From Membranipora membranacea (Eukaryota > Bryozoa > Gymnolaemata > Cheilostomatida > Membraniporidae), in contig OU612073.1 in the NCBI GenBank assembly GCA_914767715.1, positions 25,360,001-25,420,000 of the forward strand: DNA of 60,000 nucleotides, read 5' to 3'. The position numbers and the translations under genes were made by a program. The notes below the pieces were generated by a model. It was given only the letters and a program-made list of their open reading frames with translations, was not told where the DNA came from and searched no databases. This document shows, piece by piece, positions 11,999 to 23,850 of the stretch. The number at the start of each line of letters is the position of its first letter. Position 1 is the stretch's first letter.

Positions 11999-12115
11999 TT
12001 GAAGTGGTTGAGGCCATCTGGTATCACCTGCTCCCATCCTCTTGGCTCCATTCTCTTTATCCGAAATCTCCTGAGCTGTGAGAACTTGAGATCTCACAAT
12101 ATTATAACCATCATT

Positions 12116-12173
12116 GTGCGTGATTACGCACATCTCATAGAGCCCATCACATCTCTTATATCTGTATATATGA
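12116..12173 (+). promoter_or_regulatory. Candidate core promoter of receptor copy B
   Basis: The palindrome GTGCGTGATTACGCAC (12116-12131) is followed by a TATA-like GTATATATG (12164-12172), about 50 bp before the receptor ATG. The arrangement is identical in copy A, so it was inherited through the duplication. Confidence 0.4.
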
Positions 12174-12218
12174 AGAGCACCTGCACCTGCCTGTCAGAGT
12201 CAGCTGTAAGCTGTCAGC

Positions 12219-13190
12219 ATGCAGATTCGCTTTGAGAATAACGTGACTTTCTGCACCGATAAATCACAGGTCTGTGACGCTCTCAGCTGGCGGATAGTAC
12301 ACGGAATATTCGATATACTGTGCTTCTTGTTGAATTTGCTTCATCTTATCATCATTCTACAAATGAAATCGCTTCAAAAGAACCTGTGCCTGCGAGCATT
12401 ATACATTCACATGGCTGTGGCTGGCATGCTAAACGGGCTCGTTACTTTCTTACGTAGTAACTGTTATCTGATGAGGAATATGCTTGACCAGCCTTCTGTT
12501 ATTGTGATGACTGTGGCCATGTTATTTGACTGGCCAGGAGCGGCTAAATACTACATAGTGTGCTTTGGGAGTTACGATCGATATATTTCCATTTGCAGAC
12601 CAATGTACAAACCGAGTAACTTCATACTCAATAACTTTAACAGATCACTGATTATTCTCTGGATGATCCTGATCACTGCTATGATGTCTCTAGGTATTCT
12701 ATGGAATGACAAAGCTTGTGTGATGGGAAACAGCGGACCGACTCTGCTCTTCGGACTTACAAACTTGTTTTCACCGATAGCTGCGGGTGTGACTTGTCTC
12801 CCCTGCCTAATCACCACTATTCTCACCAGCTTCGTAGCAGCTGAATTGCGTCGAATGATGAGGCGGGTCCAGCCAGGATTTTTGCAGCAGCAGGATAGAG
12901 ATATGATAAATGTTACTAAATGTCTGATTATAATCATGCTAACGATGGTCCTGTGTCTTATACCAGTATGTGTGAGTATTATACTGTGGAGTTACGAGCC
13001 GACGAGACACCTGATAGCAGGAGCCACTCTGTCACTATCTTATCTACTCTTTATGTCACATGGTATATTTGACACATTCGTGTTTGGATGGATGATACCA
13101 GCGTTCAGGAGACAAGGACTCCATCTATTAGCTCAAATTAGACAGCGTATATGTTCACCCTTTCAGTCAGCTCCCTCAGCATCAAACTAA
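12219..13190 (+). CDS. Seven-transmembrane receptor, rhodopsin-like (copy B, intact)
   Basis: Single-exon gene of 323 residues with seven hydrophobic segments. Class A hallmarks are the DRY motif (Asp120-Arg121-Tyr122) after TM3, and cysteines placed for the TM3-loop 2 disulfide (Cys82 and Cys167). An N-glycosylation site (NVT) lies near the N-terminus. TM7 departs from the usual NPxxY, reading FDTFVFGWMIPAFRR, so the receptor is atypical. A Ser-rich short tail follows. The ligand is unknown. Such receptors signal through G proteins at the plasma membrane. The start chosen is the first ATG in frame and lies about 50 bp after a TATA-like box. Antisense open frames over the gene are shadows. 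A frameshifted paralogue is at 5499-6451. Two AATAAA signals follow at 13378 and 13393. Confidence 0.85.
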   Translation: MQIRFENNVTFCTDKSQVCDALSWRIVHGIFDILCFLLNLLHLIIILQMKSLQKNLCLRALYIHMAVAGMLNGLVTFLRSNCYLMRNMLDQPSVIVMTVAMLFDWPGAAKYYIVCFGSYDRYISICRPMYKPSNFILNNFNRSLIILWMILITAMMSLGILWNDKACVMGNSGPTLLFGLTNLFSPIAAGVTCLPCLITTILTSFVAAELRRMMRRVQPGFLQQQDRDMINVTKCLIIIMLTMVLCLIPVCVSIILWSYEPTRHLIAGATLSLSYLLFMSHGIFDTFVFGWMIPAFRRQGLHLLAQIRQRICSPFQSAPSASN

Positions 13191-13490
13191 TTTGTGGAGG
13201 AGTTTGGATAGGCAGACAATTTTTACGTTTCACATCCTACTTGTTTGATATCTGCTTTGGTATCACTGGTTAGACTGCTTTACTGAGCAGATTTATGGTA
13301 ACACAGTTTGTCTGTGATCTGGGTGTCAAAGTTCCTGACATCATTATAATCGTGTTTAAAGTGAAGAAAATGAGAAAAATAAAATTAAATGCAATAAAGT
13401 CAGTTTGATGATCCGCTTTGTATTTTGTACAGATGTAAGTCACATTTATAATAACATAATCTTATTATTAACTCTATCAATTGCTATCCG

Positions 13491-13580
13491 TTAGCTATCC
13501 GTTAGCTATCCGTTAGCTATCCGTTAGCTATCCGTTAGCTATCCGTTAGCTATCCGTTAGCTATCCGTTAGCTATCCGTT
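13491..13580. repeat. 11-bp GCTATCCGTTA array, only in copy B
   Basis: About eight or nine units. The matching site in copy A (about 6840) has a single unit, so the array grew after, or was lost since, the duplication. Confidence 0.9.
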
Positions 13581-13690
13581 AGGCTGCTGCTTTAATTTTA
13601 CGATATTTGGTGAATTGATTATTATTATTATTATTCTATTTCTTTATTTTTGTCGGTAAAGTATGTTGAATTTTCTTTGAGTGTCAAGTC

Positions 13691-13770
13691 AATATCATCC
13701 TACAATATCATCCTACAATATCATCCTACAATATCATCCTACAATATCATCCTATAATATCATCTTACAA
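13691..13770. repeat. 13-bp tandem repeat, copy B
   Basis: About six units of AATATCATCCTAC, matching 6959-7051 in copy A. Confidence 0.85.
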
Positions 13771-14621
13771 ATCTTCCAAAATCTATAAGAGCTTTCCATT
13801 TTAATTCTTTTGTCTCACCCATAAGGGGTATTGTTAGATATTTTCAGTAGTTATAGGTGTTTATTAGTAGATTTGAGTTAAGTTCAGGTAGTTAATCAAG
13901 GGTATGTTGTTTTTAGCAAGCACAAACATTATCGTGTGAACATAACTTCATAATAAGTTACGAGGCAGGCTAAATTTCATAATATAAGTCATTAGCTATA
14001 ATGTTAGCCATTCTTCAGTGTTGTGGGAAAGGGCAGTCTCTTCCTTCTGGAACTAATATAATCCTCAAGGGTTTTGTTAACAAGCTGCTGTAGGTATCGA
14101 GCCCCTGGTGAATCGTTCACCTAACATTGACACAATTTGTACTTTAAAAATTCTTAGGATATGTCAGTGAAGACCCCCAGAAAAAACTACCAATCAACCT
14201 GCGAGCGTTTCTAAACAAAATATTTGCCTGTGTTATGGTGACTTTATTCACACCTAAACTAAATATCATGTGATACCAAATACATTTTGCAATCAGCTGC
14301 AGCGTAATCAAGCCGGCTTCACACAACAATTGAGCCAAGGGCTCTTTTATGAACTTTTTTTTAATTTTGAGACAAATTGTTGCATCTTTTGGCTCAAAAT
14401 CCTTGTCTTTTGTTATTTCAACCTATAAAATTAACCCAGCAAATATAGTCAAATCAAATAAACGATTGTGGTATTTTTATTGTTAACATTGTTATTGACA
14501 AAAACCTTAAATAAAATGATTTTCTTCCGATGAACCAAAACAAGCAAAATAATCAAAAGAAAAAGAAACATGGAAGCGTGACATAGATTACTATTACTCT
14601 TATACAGAACACAGCTCAAGC

Positions 14622-15413
14622 AATAGATAGAAATCTTATGCAGAACACAGCTCAAGCAATAGATAGAAATCTTAGATAGAAATCTTAGATAGAAATCTTA
14701 GATAGAAATCTTAGATAGAAATCTTCGATAGAAATCTTAGATAGAAATCTTAGATAGAAATCTTAGATAGAAATCTTAGATAGAAATCTTAGATAGAAAT
14801 CTTCGATAGAAATCTTAGATAGAAATCTTAGATAGAAATCTTAGATAGAAATCTTAGATAGAAATCTTAGATAGAAATCTTAGATAGAAATCTTAGATAG
14901 AAATCTTAGATAGAAATCTTAGATAGAAATCTTAGATAGAAATCTTAGATAGAAATCTCAGATAGAAATCTCAGATAGAAATCTTAGATAGAAATCTTAG
15001 ATAGAAATCTTAGATAGAAATCTAAGGTAGAAATCTTAGATAGAAATCTTAGATAGAAATCTTAGATAGAAATCTTAGATAGAAATCTTCGATAGAAATC
15101 TTAGATAGAAACCTTAGATAGAAATCTTAGATAGAAATCTTAGATAGAAATCTTAGATAGAAATCTTAGATAGAAATCTTAGATAGAAATCTTAGATAGA
15201 AATCTTAGATAGAAATCTTAGATAGAAATCTTAGATAGAAATCTTAGATAGAAATCTCAGATAGAAATCTTAGATAGAAATCTTAGATAGAAATCTTAGA
15301 TAGAAATCTAAGATAGAAATCTTAGATAGAAATCTTAGATAGAAATCTTAGATAGAAATCTTAGATAGAAATCTTAGATAGAAATCTTAGATAGAAATCT
15401 TAGATAGAAATGT
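14622..15413. repeat. 13-bp GATAGAAATCTTA array, expanded in copy B
   Basis: About 60 units with rare variants (CTTCGATAG, CTCAGATAG). The copy A array has about 14. Confidence 0.95.
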
Positions 15414-15775
15414 TAACAGTTTTGAATGGACTACCCCTCAGGGTCTAAGTTGAGCTTGAGATTTTTAGCATGGATATGATTTCCTAGTAGTTGATATACT
15501 TGCTTTGTTGTCTGATTGTTTGAATGCTTGTCAATGAATGCGTAATAAGGCCAATGTCTATTTGTTCATCATTCTCTGTGATCGTCGAACATAAAACGGC
15601 CTCCTGCTCTTACAGAGTGAGAGTGTGCCTTCTATAGCTGAGACTACACCTCCCCATTTATCTGAAGCTTGTTTTGTGAGTCCTGAGAATCCCCAGCTGT
15701 TGTTTTATTCAACAAAATATTGTGATTCTGAGATAATGTACCATAAACTGATAGCCAGTCTGAATTTCCTTATAA

Positions 15776-17213
15776 CTCCTGATTCACACAGCATCCGTTT
15801 TATTTCCTTAGTCGTGATTCACACAGTATCCGTTTTATTGACTTACTCGTGATTCACACAGTATCCGTTTTATTGACTTACTCGTGATTCACACAGTACC
15901 CGTTTTATTGACTTACTCGTGATTCACACAGTATCCGTTTTATTGACTTACTCGTGATTCACACAGTACCCGTTTTATTGACTTACTCGTGATTCACACA
16001 GTATCCGTTTTATTGACTTACTCGTGATTCACACAGTATCCGTTTTATTGACTTACTCGTGATTCACTCAGTATCCGTTTTATTGACTTACTCGTGATTC
16101 ACTCAGTATCCGTTTTATTGACTTACTCGTGATTCACTCAGTATCCGTTTTATTGACTTACTCGTGATTCACACAGTATCCGTTTTATTGACTTACTCAT
16201 GATTCACACAGTATCCGTTTTATTGACTTACTCGTGATTCACTCAGTATCCGTTTTATTGACTTACTCGTGGTTCACACAGTATCTGTTTTATTGACTTA
16301 CTCGTGATTCACTCAGTATCCGTTTTATTGACTTACTCGTGATTCACTCAGTATCCGTTTTATTGACTTACTCGTGATTCACACAGTATCCGCTTTATTG
16401 ACTTACTCGTGATTCACACAGTATCCGTTTTATTGACTTACTCGTGATTCACACAGTATCCGTTTTATTGACTTACTCGTGATTCACTCAGTACCCGTTT
16501 TATTGACTTACTCGTGATTCACTCAGTATCCGTTTTATTGACTTACTCGTGATTCACTCAGTATTCGTTTTATTGACTTACTCCTGATTCACTCAGTATC
16601 CGTTTTATTGACTTACTCGTGATTCACACAGTATCCGTTTTATTGACTTACTCGTGATTCACTCAGTACCCGTTTTATTGACTTACTCGTGATTCACTCA
16701 GTATCCGTTTTATTGACTTACTCGTGATTCACTCAGTACCCGTTTTATTGACTTACTCGTGATTCACACAGTATCCGTTTTATTGACTTACTCGTGATTC
16801 ACTCAGTACCCGTTTTATTGACTTACTCGTGATTCACTCAGTATCCGTTTTATTGACTTACTCGTGATTCACTCAGTATCAGTTTTATTGACTTACTCGT
16901 GATTCACACAGTATCCGTTTTATTGACTTACTCATGATTCACACAGTATCCGTTTTATTGACTTACTCGTGATTCACTCAGTACCCGTTTTATTGACTTA
17001 CTCGTGATTCACACAGTATCAGTTTTATTGACTTACTCGTGATTCACACAGTATCCGTTTTATTGACTTACTCGTGATTCACACAGTATCCGTTTTATTG
17101 ACTTACTCGTGATTCACACAGTATCCGTTTTATTGACTTACTCGTGATTCACTCAGTACCCGTTTTATTGACTTACTCGTGATTCACTCAGTATCCGTTT
17201 TATTGACTTACTC
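15776..17213. repeat. 35-bp minisatellite, copy B
   Basis: About 41 units of the same 35-bp sequence as 8437-9531. The CACTCA variant is far more frequent here than in copy A, so each array has been homogenised separately. Confidence 0.95.
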
Positions 17214-17380
17214 TAAGCTCAGTTTGCTTTAGATGTCTTTCGCCAATTATAAGTTGAGCATTTTGCAGAAAATAAGAAAAGATAAATAAGTTGCGAAGCT
17301 CACAACATTAATCAGCTCATGCAAGGTCGCCTGATCTCTATTCGTGGGAACAACAAACAAAACTCTTTGTTATGGAAGCA

Positions 17381-17387
17381 TATAAAA
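17381..17387 (+). promoter_or_regulatory. TATA box of the decayed secreted-protein gene
   Basis: TATAAAAGGG lies about 99 bp upstream of the ATG at 17480; it is conserved in copy A at 9694. Confidence 0.55.
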
Positions 17388-17479
17388 GGGCACAACATGC
17401 CAGACCAGTACAACAACTTACTGAATATCGTCATTCAATTTTTTCATTTTATGTTGAAGTATTAAAGCTTTATTCCACA

Positions 17480-19579
17480 ATGAGAGTTCTTTGAATTTTT
17501 GATTTTACGTCGATTGCCATTCTCTACCCAGTGGTATCACGCAGAGGCTTCTGCAGTCAAGGTAAATCTTTACTTTTACATGTTTGTATTAATGCTTACA
17601 AAAACGAGATATTCACCATATTATTATGCTTTTTAAGATGTCTGAAATTTGGATCAATTAGCTCATGAAACGAAATGTATTTGTGTCTATTTAGCTTATA
17701 ATAGTCAGACTTTATTGTAGCGAGATCTGATGGCGGTGCTATACCGGCGTTAACCTTGTCTTACCACCTCAGGCCATTGTACACCCCCAGCTGCCAGGCT
17801 CATTATCATGTCTGCTATGATTAGGTAAGTATCACCTACATCTTTTAACGTTCTACTAGAGAAGTGTAAGTATCATCTACATCTTATAGCAATCTACTAC
17901 AGAACACCTTTATTTTAAGGCAATGGGAAAGCAAATCCAAACAAAATATTGCAATAGGCCTACTGTCATAAATATATGGATTTGTCTGAGTCGAATTTAT
18001 TGTAATTGGGCACCTAGAAACTATAATTAATTGCTATAACTAATCTTTGACATCATTTCCAACAGTTTTCTCCTTTGGTTTCAGTATGAAGTTATATATA
18101 TGACAAACATTCATTTTGGATCGGTCAAACTTGTAAGTTAGAGAAATCTGGGTCACCCCATAAGTTGAAATTCCTGGAAAAAGTAATCATCAAAACTTTC
18201 TCAGGGGAAAGCCCTAACTATGGTGGGCAGGGCGTTAAACGAGGAAGGCAAGCGGAGCGGATTGATAATGTTTACTTTATAATGAATATACAATTTGTTC
18301 TGTTATTTTAATAATTTGAATACCTTATTATTGAGTATGCTATATAGCACTTCACAGGCGTAGGGACATGGATAGCTGTGCTTTGATGGGCACATGTATG
18401 TAGCCTCAATGAGTGGCTAAAACAGATTTCAGGGAATCCATTTTCTTACTTCCATATTGCCTATTGGTATTTGGCCAAGAAGACGGAACAAATAAGAGTG
18501 GATGCAATTAATTCATAAGACAGGCACTTTAAATTTTGCCACTAAACTAGCAAAAGAAGCTAAAAATATCAGTTTAAAATTGATTAACTACAAAATATGA
18601 TTTGTTCTCCAAATGATAGTAATAAAATGTTATTAAAGCTCTTCAGCATTGTGTGATGTGTAACAGGGTTGGAATACTCACACAGTTTCTAGAAAAGAAG
18701 GTCGGTAATCAGCGAGTTTTGGAGGTCCACAGTGGAGAGGATGTTTTGATGAGCTGGAGATCTCACCCCCTGAGAGGCTGAAGGTGACTTTATTCTGTGA
18801 TCGAAAATGTACAATATTACTTATTAATATACATAAGTAATTAATAATCATAAACTTGTTGTCAAAGAAACCAGCCTATCAGGAGGTTCAGCTTTCATGA
18901 GGTGTGTTGAGGGTCAGCTTCAGCTATTGCTCAAGCTCATTTGCCTTGTCACCTTTGGTCTCCTGTCGTCACAGCTCGTCACACCTTCTAGTAGTTCTAA
19001 ATACAGCATGATCTCACAGAACTTAAAATGATGTCCTGCGACTTAATTTCATCCTTTGAATTTTTCTGATAACCAATGAGAGTTAAACTGTCATGCATTG
19101 AATAGGCATCAATGTGAATGTGCTTACTCTCGTTTGTTTAGAAATGTGACAAAGTTTCGGTAAGGTTAGATGTGATCGAACCTGAAGGTGGATGGAATGT
19201 TATAACCCTTGCAGATGAAGGAAAGCTACTGTCAATCAAAGGGCAGAATGGTGAGAAAGCTGTAGTGAACTTCCCTAACTGTCACAGGTGGAGAGGCTTG
19301 TTATCTGAGCTCAAAAAGTCAGACAAATCACTGTAGGTGATCTTGTGCAGGTAAGCGGACAATTTGATCGCTCTTAGTCCTACATATGATTTATCCCAAT
19401 TACTCATTATTTACATGAATTCTCTGAACCTCTCCAAACCTGTTATGTTTGCCTGTCCTCATCCAGGTGTTTGTAGCTGAGACTGATGATCCCCCTGATA
19501 ACTCAGTGGACCCGGTGGAGGGCTTCATTACAGCTGTCCACAATAAGGCTGACAATGATAAGTGTGCCATTAATCCCAG
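17480..19579 (+). pseudogene. Decayed gene for a secreted protein of unknown family
   Basis: Five exons can be traced: 17480-17561, 17773-17824, 18667-18783, 19142-19350 and 19467-19579, all with GT-AG borders. Exon 1 looks like a signal peptide but has TGA at codon 5. Exon 3 reads QFLEKKVGNQRVLEVHSGED and then shifts frame in a TTTT run; one missing base would restore both its end (LEISPPERLK) and the phase into exon 4. Exon 4 (KCDKVSVRLDVIEPEGGWNV) has a second 1-base loss near 19330; adjusting for it gives TVGDLVQ at the donor. Exon 5 reads VFVAETDDPPDNSVDPVEGF and ends in phase 2. Further exons may lie downstream, with a possible one near 20057. I do not recognise the family. Three separate breaks argue for a pseudogene over sequencing error, though the latter is not excluded. 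Confidence 0.55.
18088..18666. other. Intron or non-coding DNA past the duplication end
   Basis: Unique AT-rich sequence, treated here as the intron between exons 2 and 3 of the decayed gene. No other feature is seen. Confidence 0.4.
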
Positions 19580-20056
19580 GTGATCGGCTTTCAAGGAAAT
19601 TGGGTTGCAAGGACATTGACAAATAATTGGGAAATGCATTACATTTCTATGGCTCGTATGAATCAGCCATTCCGCACTATCTCTTGGAAGCCACCCGTAA
19701 AGCACACGCAATTTGCTTTTGGAATACCCATAATGCACCAGTGCATTCATACCTCATAATTAATGCTTTTGCACCGATTTCTAAGTGCTTTACTCAAAAA
19801 TGTAGCCACAAAATAATATTACTCTCTTCCCTGTATGATAACTATTTCTGTGACAATGTATCTAGATAACCAGTTTATCTGAAAGTTCATAGTGTCTGGA
19901 GACAACCTTTTACTTGATGTATCATATTTATGTGATTTTATTTCTGCAGAGGCTTCAGCTACTTTATTAAGTCTTCGCTCTGTGCGAGATTTAACACTGG
20001 AATTTGCATTCTCTAGGATTGTACTGATCAGCAGATATTGTAGAGACTTCTTGGCT

Positions 20057-20340
20057 TGCAAGGTGGCATTCCAGGAGGCAATCCAGAACAGACACAGCAA
20101 ATAGCCAGTTTTATGCAGGATATGTTGCTAAATTTGGGTATCCTTGCACTTAACCTTGAATCTACCGACAATGAAGAGGATGAGCCCCCCCCCCCCCCTG
20201 TCTATCATTACAAACTCCTGCATCACAGCTTATCGATAATGATGAGGATGAGCCCCCCCCCCCCTGTCTATCATTACAAACCCCTGCATCACAGCTTATC
20301 GATAATGAAAACCAATGAACTTTCTAATAATTCTAAATAA
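20057..20340 (+). other. Possible degenerate exon with an 80-bp tandem duplication and poly-C runs
   Basis: An open stretch reads GIPGGNPEQTQQIASFMQDM and then an acidic segment ending in prolines encoded by a C run. About 20166-20237 is repeated almost exactly at 20238-20308, each with its own C run. It could be a late exon of the gene at 17480-19579, but the phase does not fit simply. Confidence 0.3.
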
Positions 20341-22897
20341 ACTTTCCATAAAGATAATTATAGATAGATTAACAAGCTATTTAGTTTGATGAGGACTTAT
20401 ATCTCAAACTACATGTGACCTACCTATGGTGTCTTAGCCATATAATGAGATCAATTATCTTTCCTATATTTCAGTGCAACATTTTCAGTAATTTTAATGG
20501 CATCTTTATTATTTGGTCCTCTTGTCCGCCACAGTTTTTAAACTACAATATTACTTGACCTTTGAGGTCTCAGTGTGATATTTGTTTAACTGCTGTGTTA
20601 TTGAAAAGTTGAATTGATACAAGAATGTTAAAATCCTATTGATGCCGCTTATTATACAATTAAAAGGGTGCTGAGATTTATCTAATAAATTGGTTATCCC
20701 AATGATTGTATCTTACCCCCAACCAATGTGAACAAATTCAAATGTCATTTAAGATATATAATTTCAAAATGAAGCTAATATAAGGTCATCTAATTTCAAG
20801 ATTAATTGAATTTTATGGTTCTCCGTTACTCGATAGATCAACAGGGAATAATGTAGCTATGTTTTGATCATTTTTCACAAAATTTAGTGCATCAACGGTT
20901 TAGTGGTTGATAATATATTTTTGTTTTAAAAATGTTTATGTTATAACATTTTTATCAGACTGATGAGGTTAAATTTTGAGCTATTACTACTGTGGAAGAA
21001 TAAGATGGGTAAGATCAATACTCGCTGTTACACAATTATATAATAATATATTATAGGCTGAACATTGTCACAAAGGGTTGACCCATACATCATTGTCTTT
21101 TTTATGGTGCAACCACGTTTAAGACTTTAATCAAGTTTTTTTGGTGCTGCCAACTTTATGGAAAAGAAGTAAAGAGGCAAGAAGAAGAATCACAGGCAAA
21201 TCGGGGCTTGAAAAATACTTCAAACCTCAAAAATTTTGAAAGAATTTTGACAGGGGACCATAATTAAAGCTGTTCCCATGTCTCTTAGGTGACCGTACTG
21301 TCGTTGAAACACTGAAGGGCTGTCAATCATTCAGCACCTGTTACACTGGTCACTAGAGCGGCAGTCTGTCCTCGGGTGGCAGGACGTACAATGTGTACCT
21401 GTCACATCAGAAGACTTACTGATCGTATGTGAAGACCTAGCCTGTTTTGACAAACTTTGTTTGGTGCGGGGGGAGGGGAATCTGGGGATCTTAGATAGAA
21501 TAGCGCTACGTTGTTGAGCAAAGAAGAACACATCTTTTAAAAGAGCATGAAATATAAGTTAATAATTTCCCATCAATTTCCTTTTAAAAACAGTCAAGTC
21601 AAGTTTTCAGTGTCACTGCATAGTCATAATCAATATGATTCCTTACAGGCTACAAAAATATTGATTTTCCTATTTTAATTTTATTCAATTTCCCCTCATG
21701 AGGACGAAAATTTGTCTCCTACTTTACCTTGCAATTTTATGATTTTCGAGGAATCCCCCAAGTTCAGACTTAATATTTATCCATATCATAACGTGTGCTG
21801 CGTAGTTCATATACTCTTGTCTCAACGGTCGTTTCTTCTGTAGGGTTCTATCAGCTGTCATTGACTAAATTGTTGTAAAAACCTGGCTTGATTCGGCTTT
21901 TTATTTTACTCGAATAGTTTTCTGTGCCAATAATATATATAATATATTAATTCATCTCACCTGTACCATTTAATTTTTCGTCAAATGAATATTTGATTAA
22001 CCCACGAGCAATGAGAGGGAGTTCATTGCCAAGAGCAAACTGACATTCCCAAATAACTATTGTGTGAACACTGAACAGTGAAGCATTAACAATGAATTCA
22101 GAGTTCATTGGTGTGAATTCCCGGGTTAAACACGACCCGTACCCATACTTACCAAAAAAATGGAACCCCATTTTTTTAGAAGTCCACGGTCACAAATTGC
22201 CAAAATCTACCATTCAACTTCATATTTATAGTATTCAATAACTGGATGTCTTCTATTCCTAAAAAGATAATTTTGGTATTATGTTTAAACATCGTTATTA
22301 GTCTCATCAATTTGTTTGCTCTGATTGGTTGGTGGGGAGAAGGAGAGCTGATACCAGGTGATATGATACTTTCAGGAAAGTACCTTCAGCCATGGCATTG
22401 GCTAACCCATAATGAGAGCCAACAAGTCTAGATAATAAATCATATCCTTTCAACATCAAATGAAAGTTCAGTGTTATCATCATGTTTGCTCATCGGAACT
22501 AGTACTATGAAAACAATTCCTAGCATGGGCAGCATTTTGTCAGGGTTCATGGGGGATATGGTACTGAGGGTATCTCAGGAAGCTAAATACCATTAACAGC
22601 ATCTCGACCCATCCAACGAACTCATAGCCCGATCTATGAGATGATTTATCTCACCATGAACAGTTGTCATCAGACTCAATCTTAACACTGATGCCGTATA
22701 GATGCTTCAGAGCGTTACAATCTTCTCTACAGACAACAAATAGTTTGGTGACTTTCTAGTCCTCAAAGATTTTCTTCAAACCTTAAACATAATAGTAGTT
22801 CTAATTACGTCCTGATAGAAACCTCTGTATCAAGGCAAAAGGTTGTGAGTATGGTTTGGGGAAATTAAAATAATATAACCAGACTTGCCTGTCTGAA
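20341..22897. other. AT-rich region without a supported complete gene
   Basis: Apart from the open fragment at 21320-21517, I see only short unsupported frames, including a 61-codon hydrophobic one at 22246-22431 with no splice or promoter support. Confidence 0.4.
21320..21517 (+). pseudogene. Unidentified coding-like fragment
   Basis: An open frame without a start reads HLLHWSLERQSVLGWQDVQC, then CVPVTSEDLLIVCEDLACF, ending at TGA 21515-21517. Just upstream another frame reads GDRTVVETLKGCQ after a possible AG acceptor. Together they look like one exon with a frameshift. No family is recognised. Confidence 0.25.
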
Positions 22898-23143
22898 ATG
22901 CTGCACCCTTTAGTACACAGATATCTAGGAGATATACTCTCCCTTTTGTTGCTATCTGTATCAGACAAAGGTCGCCATCTTTACCCAGTTATACACCTTC
23001 ACAGTCGACTGACTGAGGGCATCTCAAACATTCTCAACTCCTCTACAGCAGCCTTTATTTTATCTTCTGTATCTACGAGAACTTTAGTTATTTTAAAAGC
23101 CATTCTTCCTAAAACTTTGAGAAGTTACCTCAGTTTTGAAACA

Positions 23144-23304
23144 CCCCTTCTTACTTTGAGCTCTTATACACCCCTTCTTACTTTGAGCTCTTATACACCC
23201 CTTCTTACTTTGAGCTCTTATACACCCCTTCTTACATTGAGCTCTTATATACCCCTTCTTACATTGAGCTCTTATACACCCCTTCTTACTTTGAGCCCTT
23301 ATAA
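23144..23304. repeat. 27-bp tandem repeat, about six copies
   Basis: Units of CCCCTTCTTACTTTGAGCTC plus TTATACA, with small variations. The length is divisible by three, which explains open frames on both strands. Confidence 0.9.
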
Positions 23305-23479
23305 CAGGAATAATCATTACTGAGCAGTCAGTTGTACATCATTTATACATTTATACTATAAGGATGATGATTGGAGGCGAAATTCCTATGCTTCTTACAA
23401 AAACTGACAGTGCATACTTGCCAAGTAATCTAAACTCAAAAGTGGAAGATTTCAATTTAAAGTGATTCAGTGATGACCC

Positions 23480-23850
23480 AAGGGTGCGGAGCAATCCACC
23501 TTGATGCTTTGGGCAGTATGAGCCCTCAATGGGGTCCAGGATGGAGCCTCCTTTTGATGCTCTGAGAGCGTTTCTAGCCGCTAGAATGGGCTAAAACACA
23601 TATTATTTTGATTCCAAATAATGGGTATTGAATAACACAACTCTTTTTAATTTTGTGTGCAAAAACATTACCAGTAACTAATCAACAAGTGCTTTGATAG
23701 TTACTTAGAAATTGCGGTAGAACTTTTTTCTCTAAAATCTTGAGGAAAAAGTCAGAATTCCAGAAAGTTGGAAGTCGGCAAAAGTGGGTGTGGAAATCTG
23801 GAGGGTCCCACCTAAATAGGGAGACTTGGCAAGTATGTGACAGTGAAATT
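23480..23850. repeat. Dispersed repeat, copy 1
   Basis: Shares several blocks with 54805-55245 in the same order: GATGGAGC..TGCTCTGAGAG, then TGAATAACACAACTC, CCAGTAACTAATCA, and the long block GAAAGTTGGAAGTCGGCAAA to GGAGGGTCCCACCT. It is a diverged interspersed element of unknown class. Confidence 0.7.

Larger units (their letters stand above)
10844..12097. mobile_element. 1254-bp composite insertion in copy B, containing a tRNA-derived element
   Basis: Copy A runs uninterrupted at 5371-5390, whereas copy B is split. The word AATATT flanks the extra DNA at 10838-10843 and 12098-12103, consistent with a 6-bp target duplication. From left to right it holds a hairpin (about 10930-10976), a tRNA-like promoter region on the minus strand, and 3.6 copies of an 87-bp repeat. 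It may be one element or several nested ones. No transposase or reverse transcriptase is seen. Confidence 0.6.
10531..18087. repeat. Segmental duplication copy B
   Basis: Same gene and repeat order as copy A (5063-10398). It is about 2.2 kb longer because of a 1.25-kb insertion upstream of the receptor and expansion of the 13-bp, 11-bp and 35-bp arrays. Similarity to copy A stops near 18087, after the word GGTTTCAGTAT. Confidence 0.9.

Noticed and set aside
12572-12937. Antisense open frame in the receptor
   Set aside because: It is present in both copies only because the receptor sequence is conserved; there is no other support.
22246-22431. 61-residue hydrophobic protein
   Set aside because: No promoter, splice or homology evidence; chance length.
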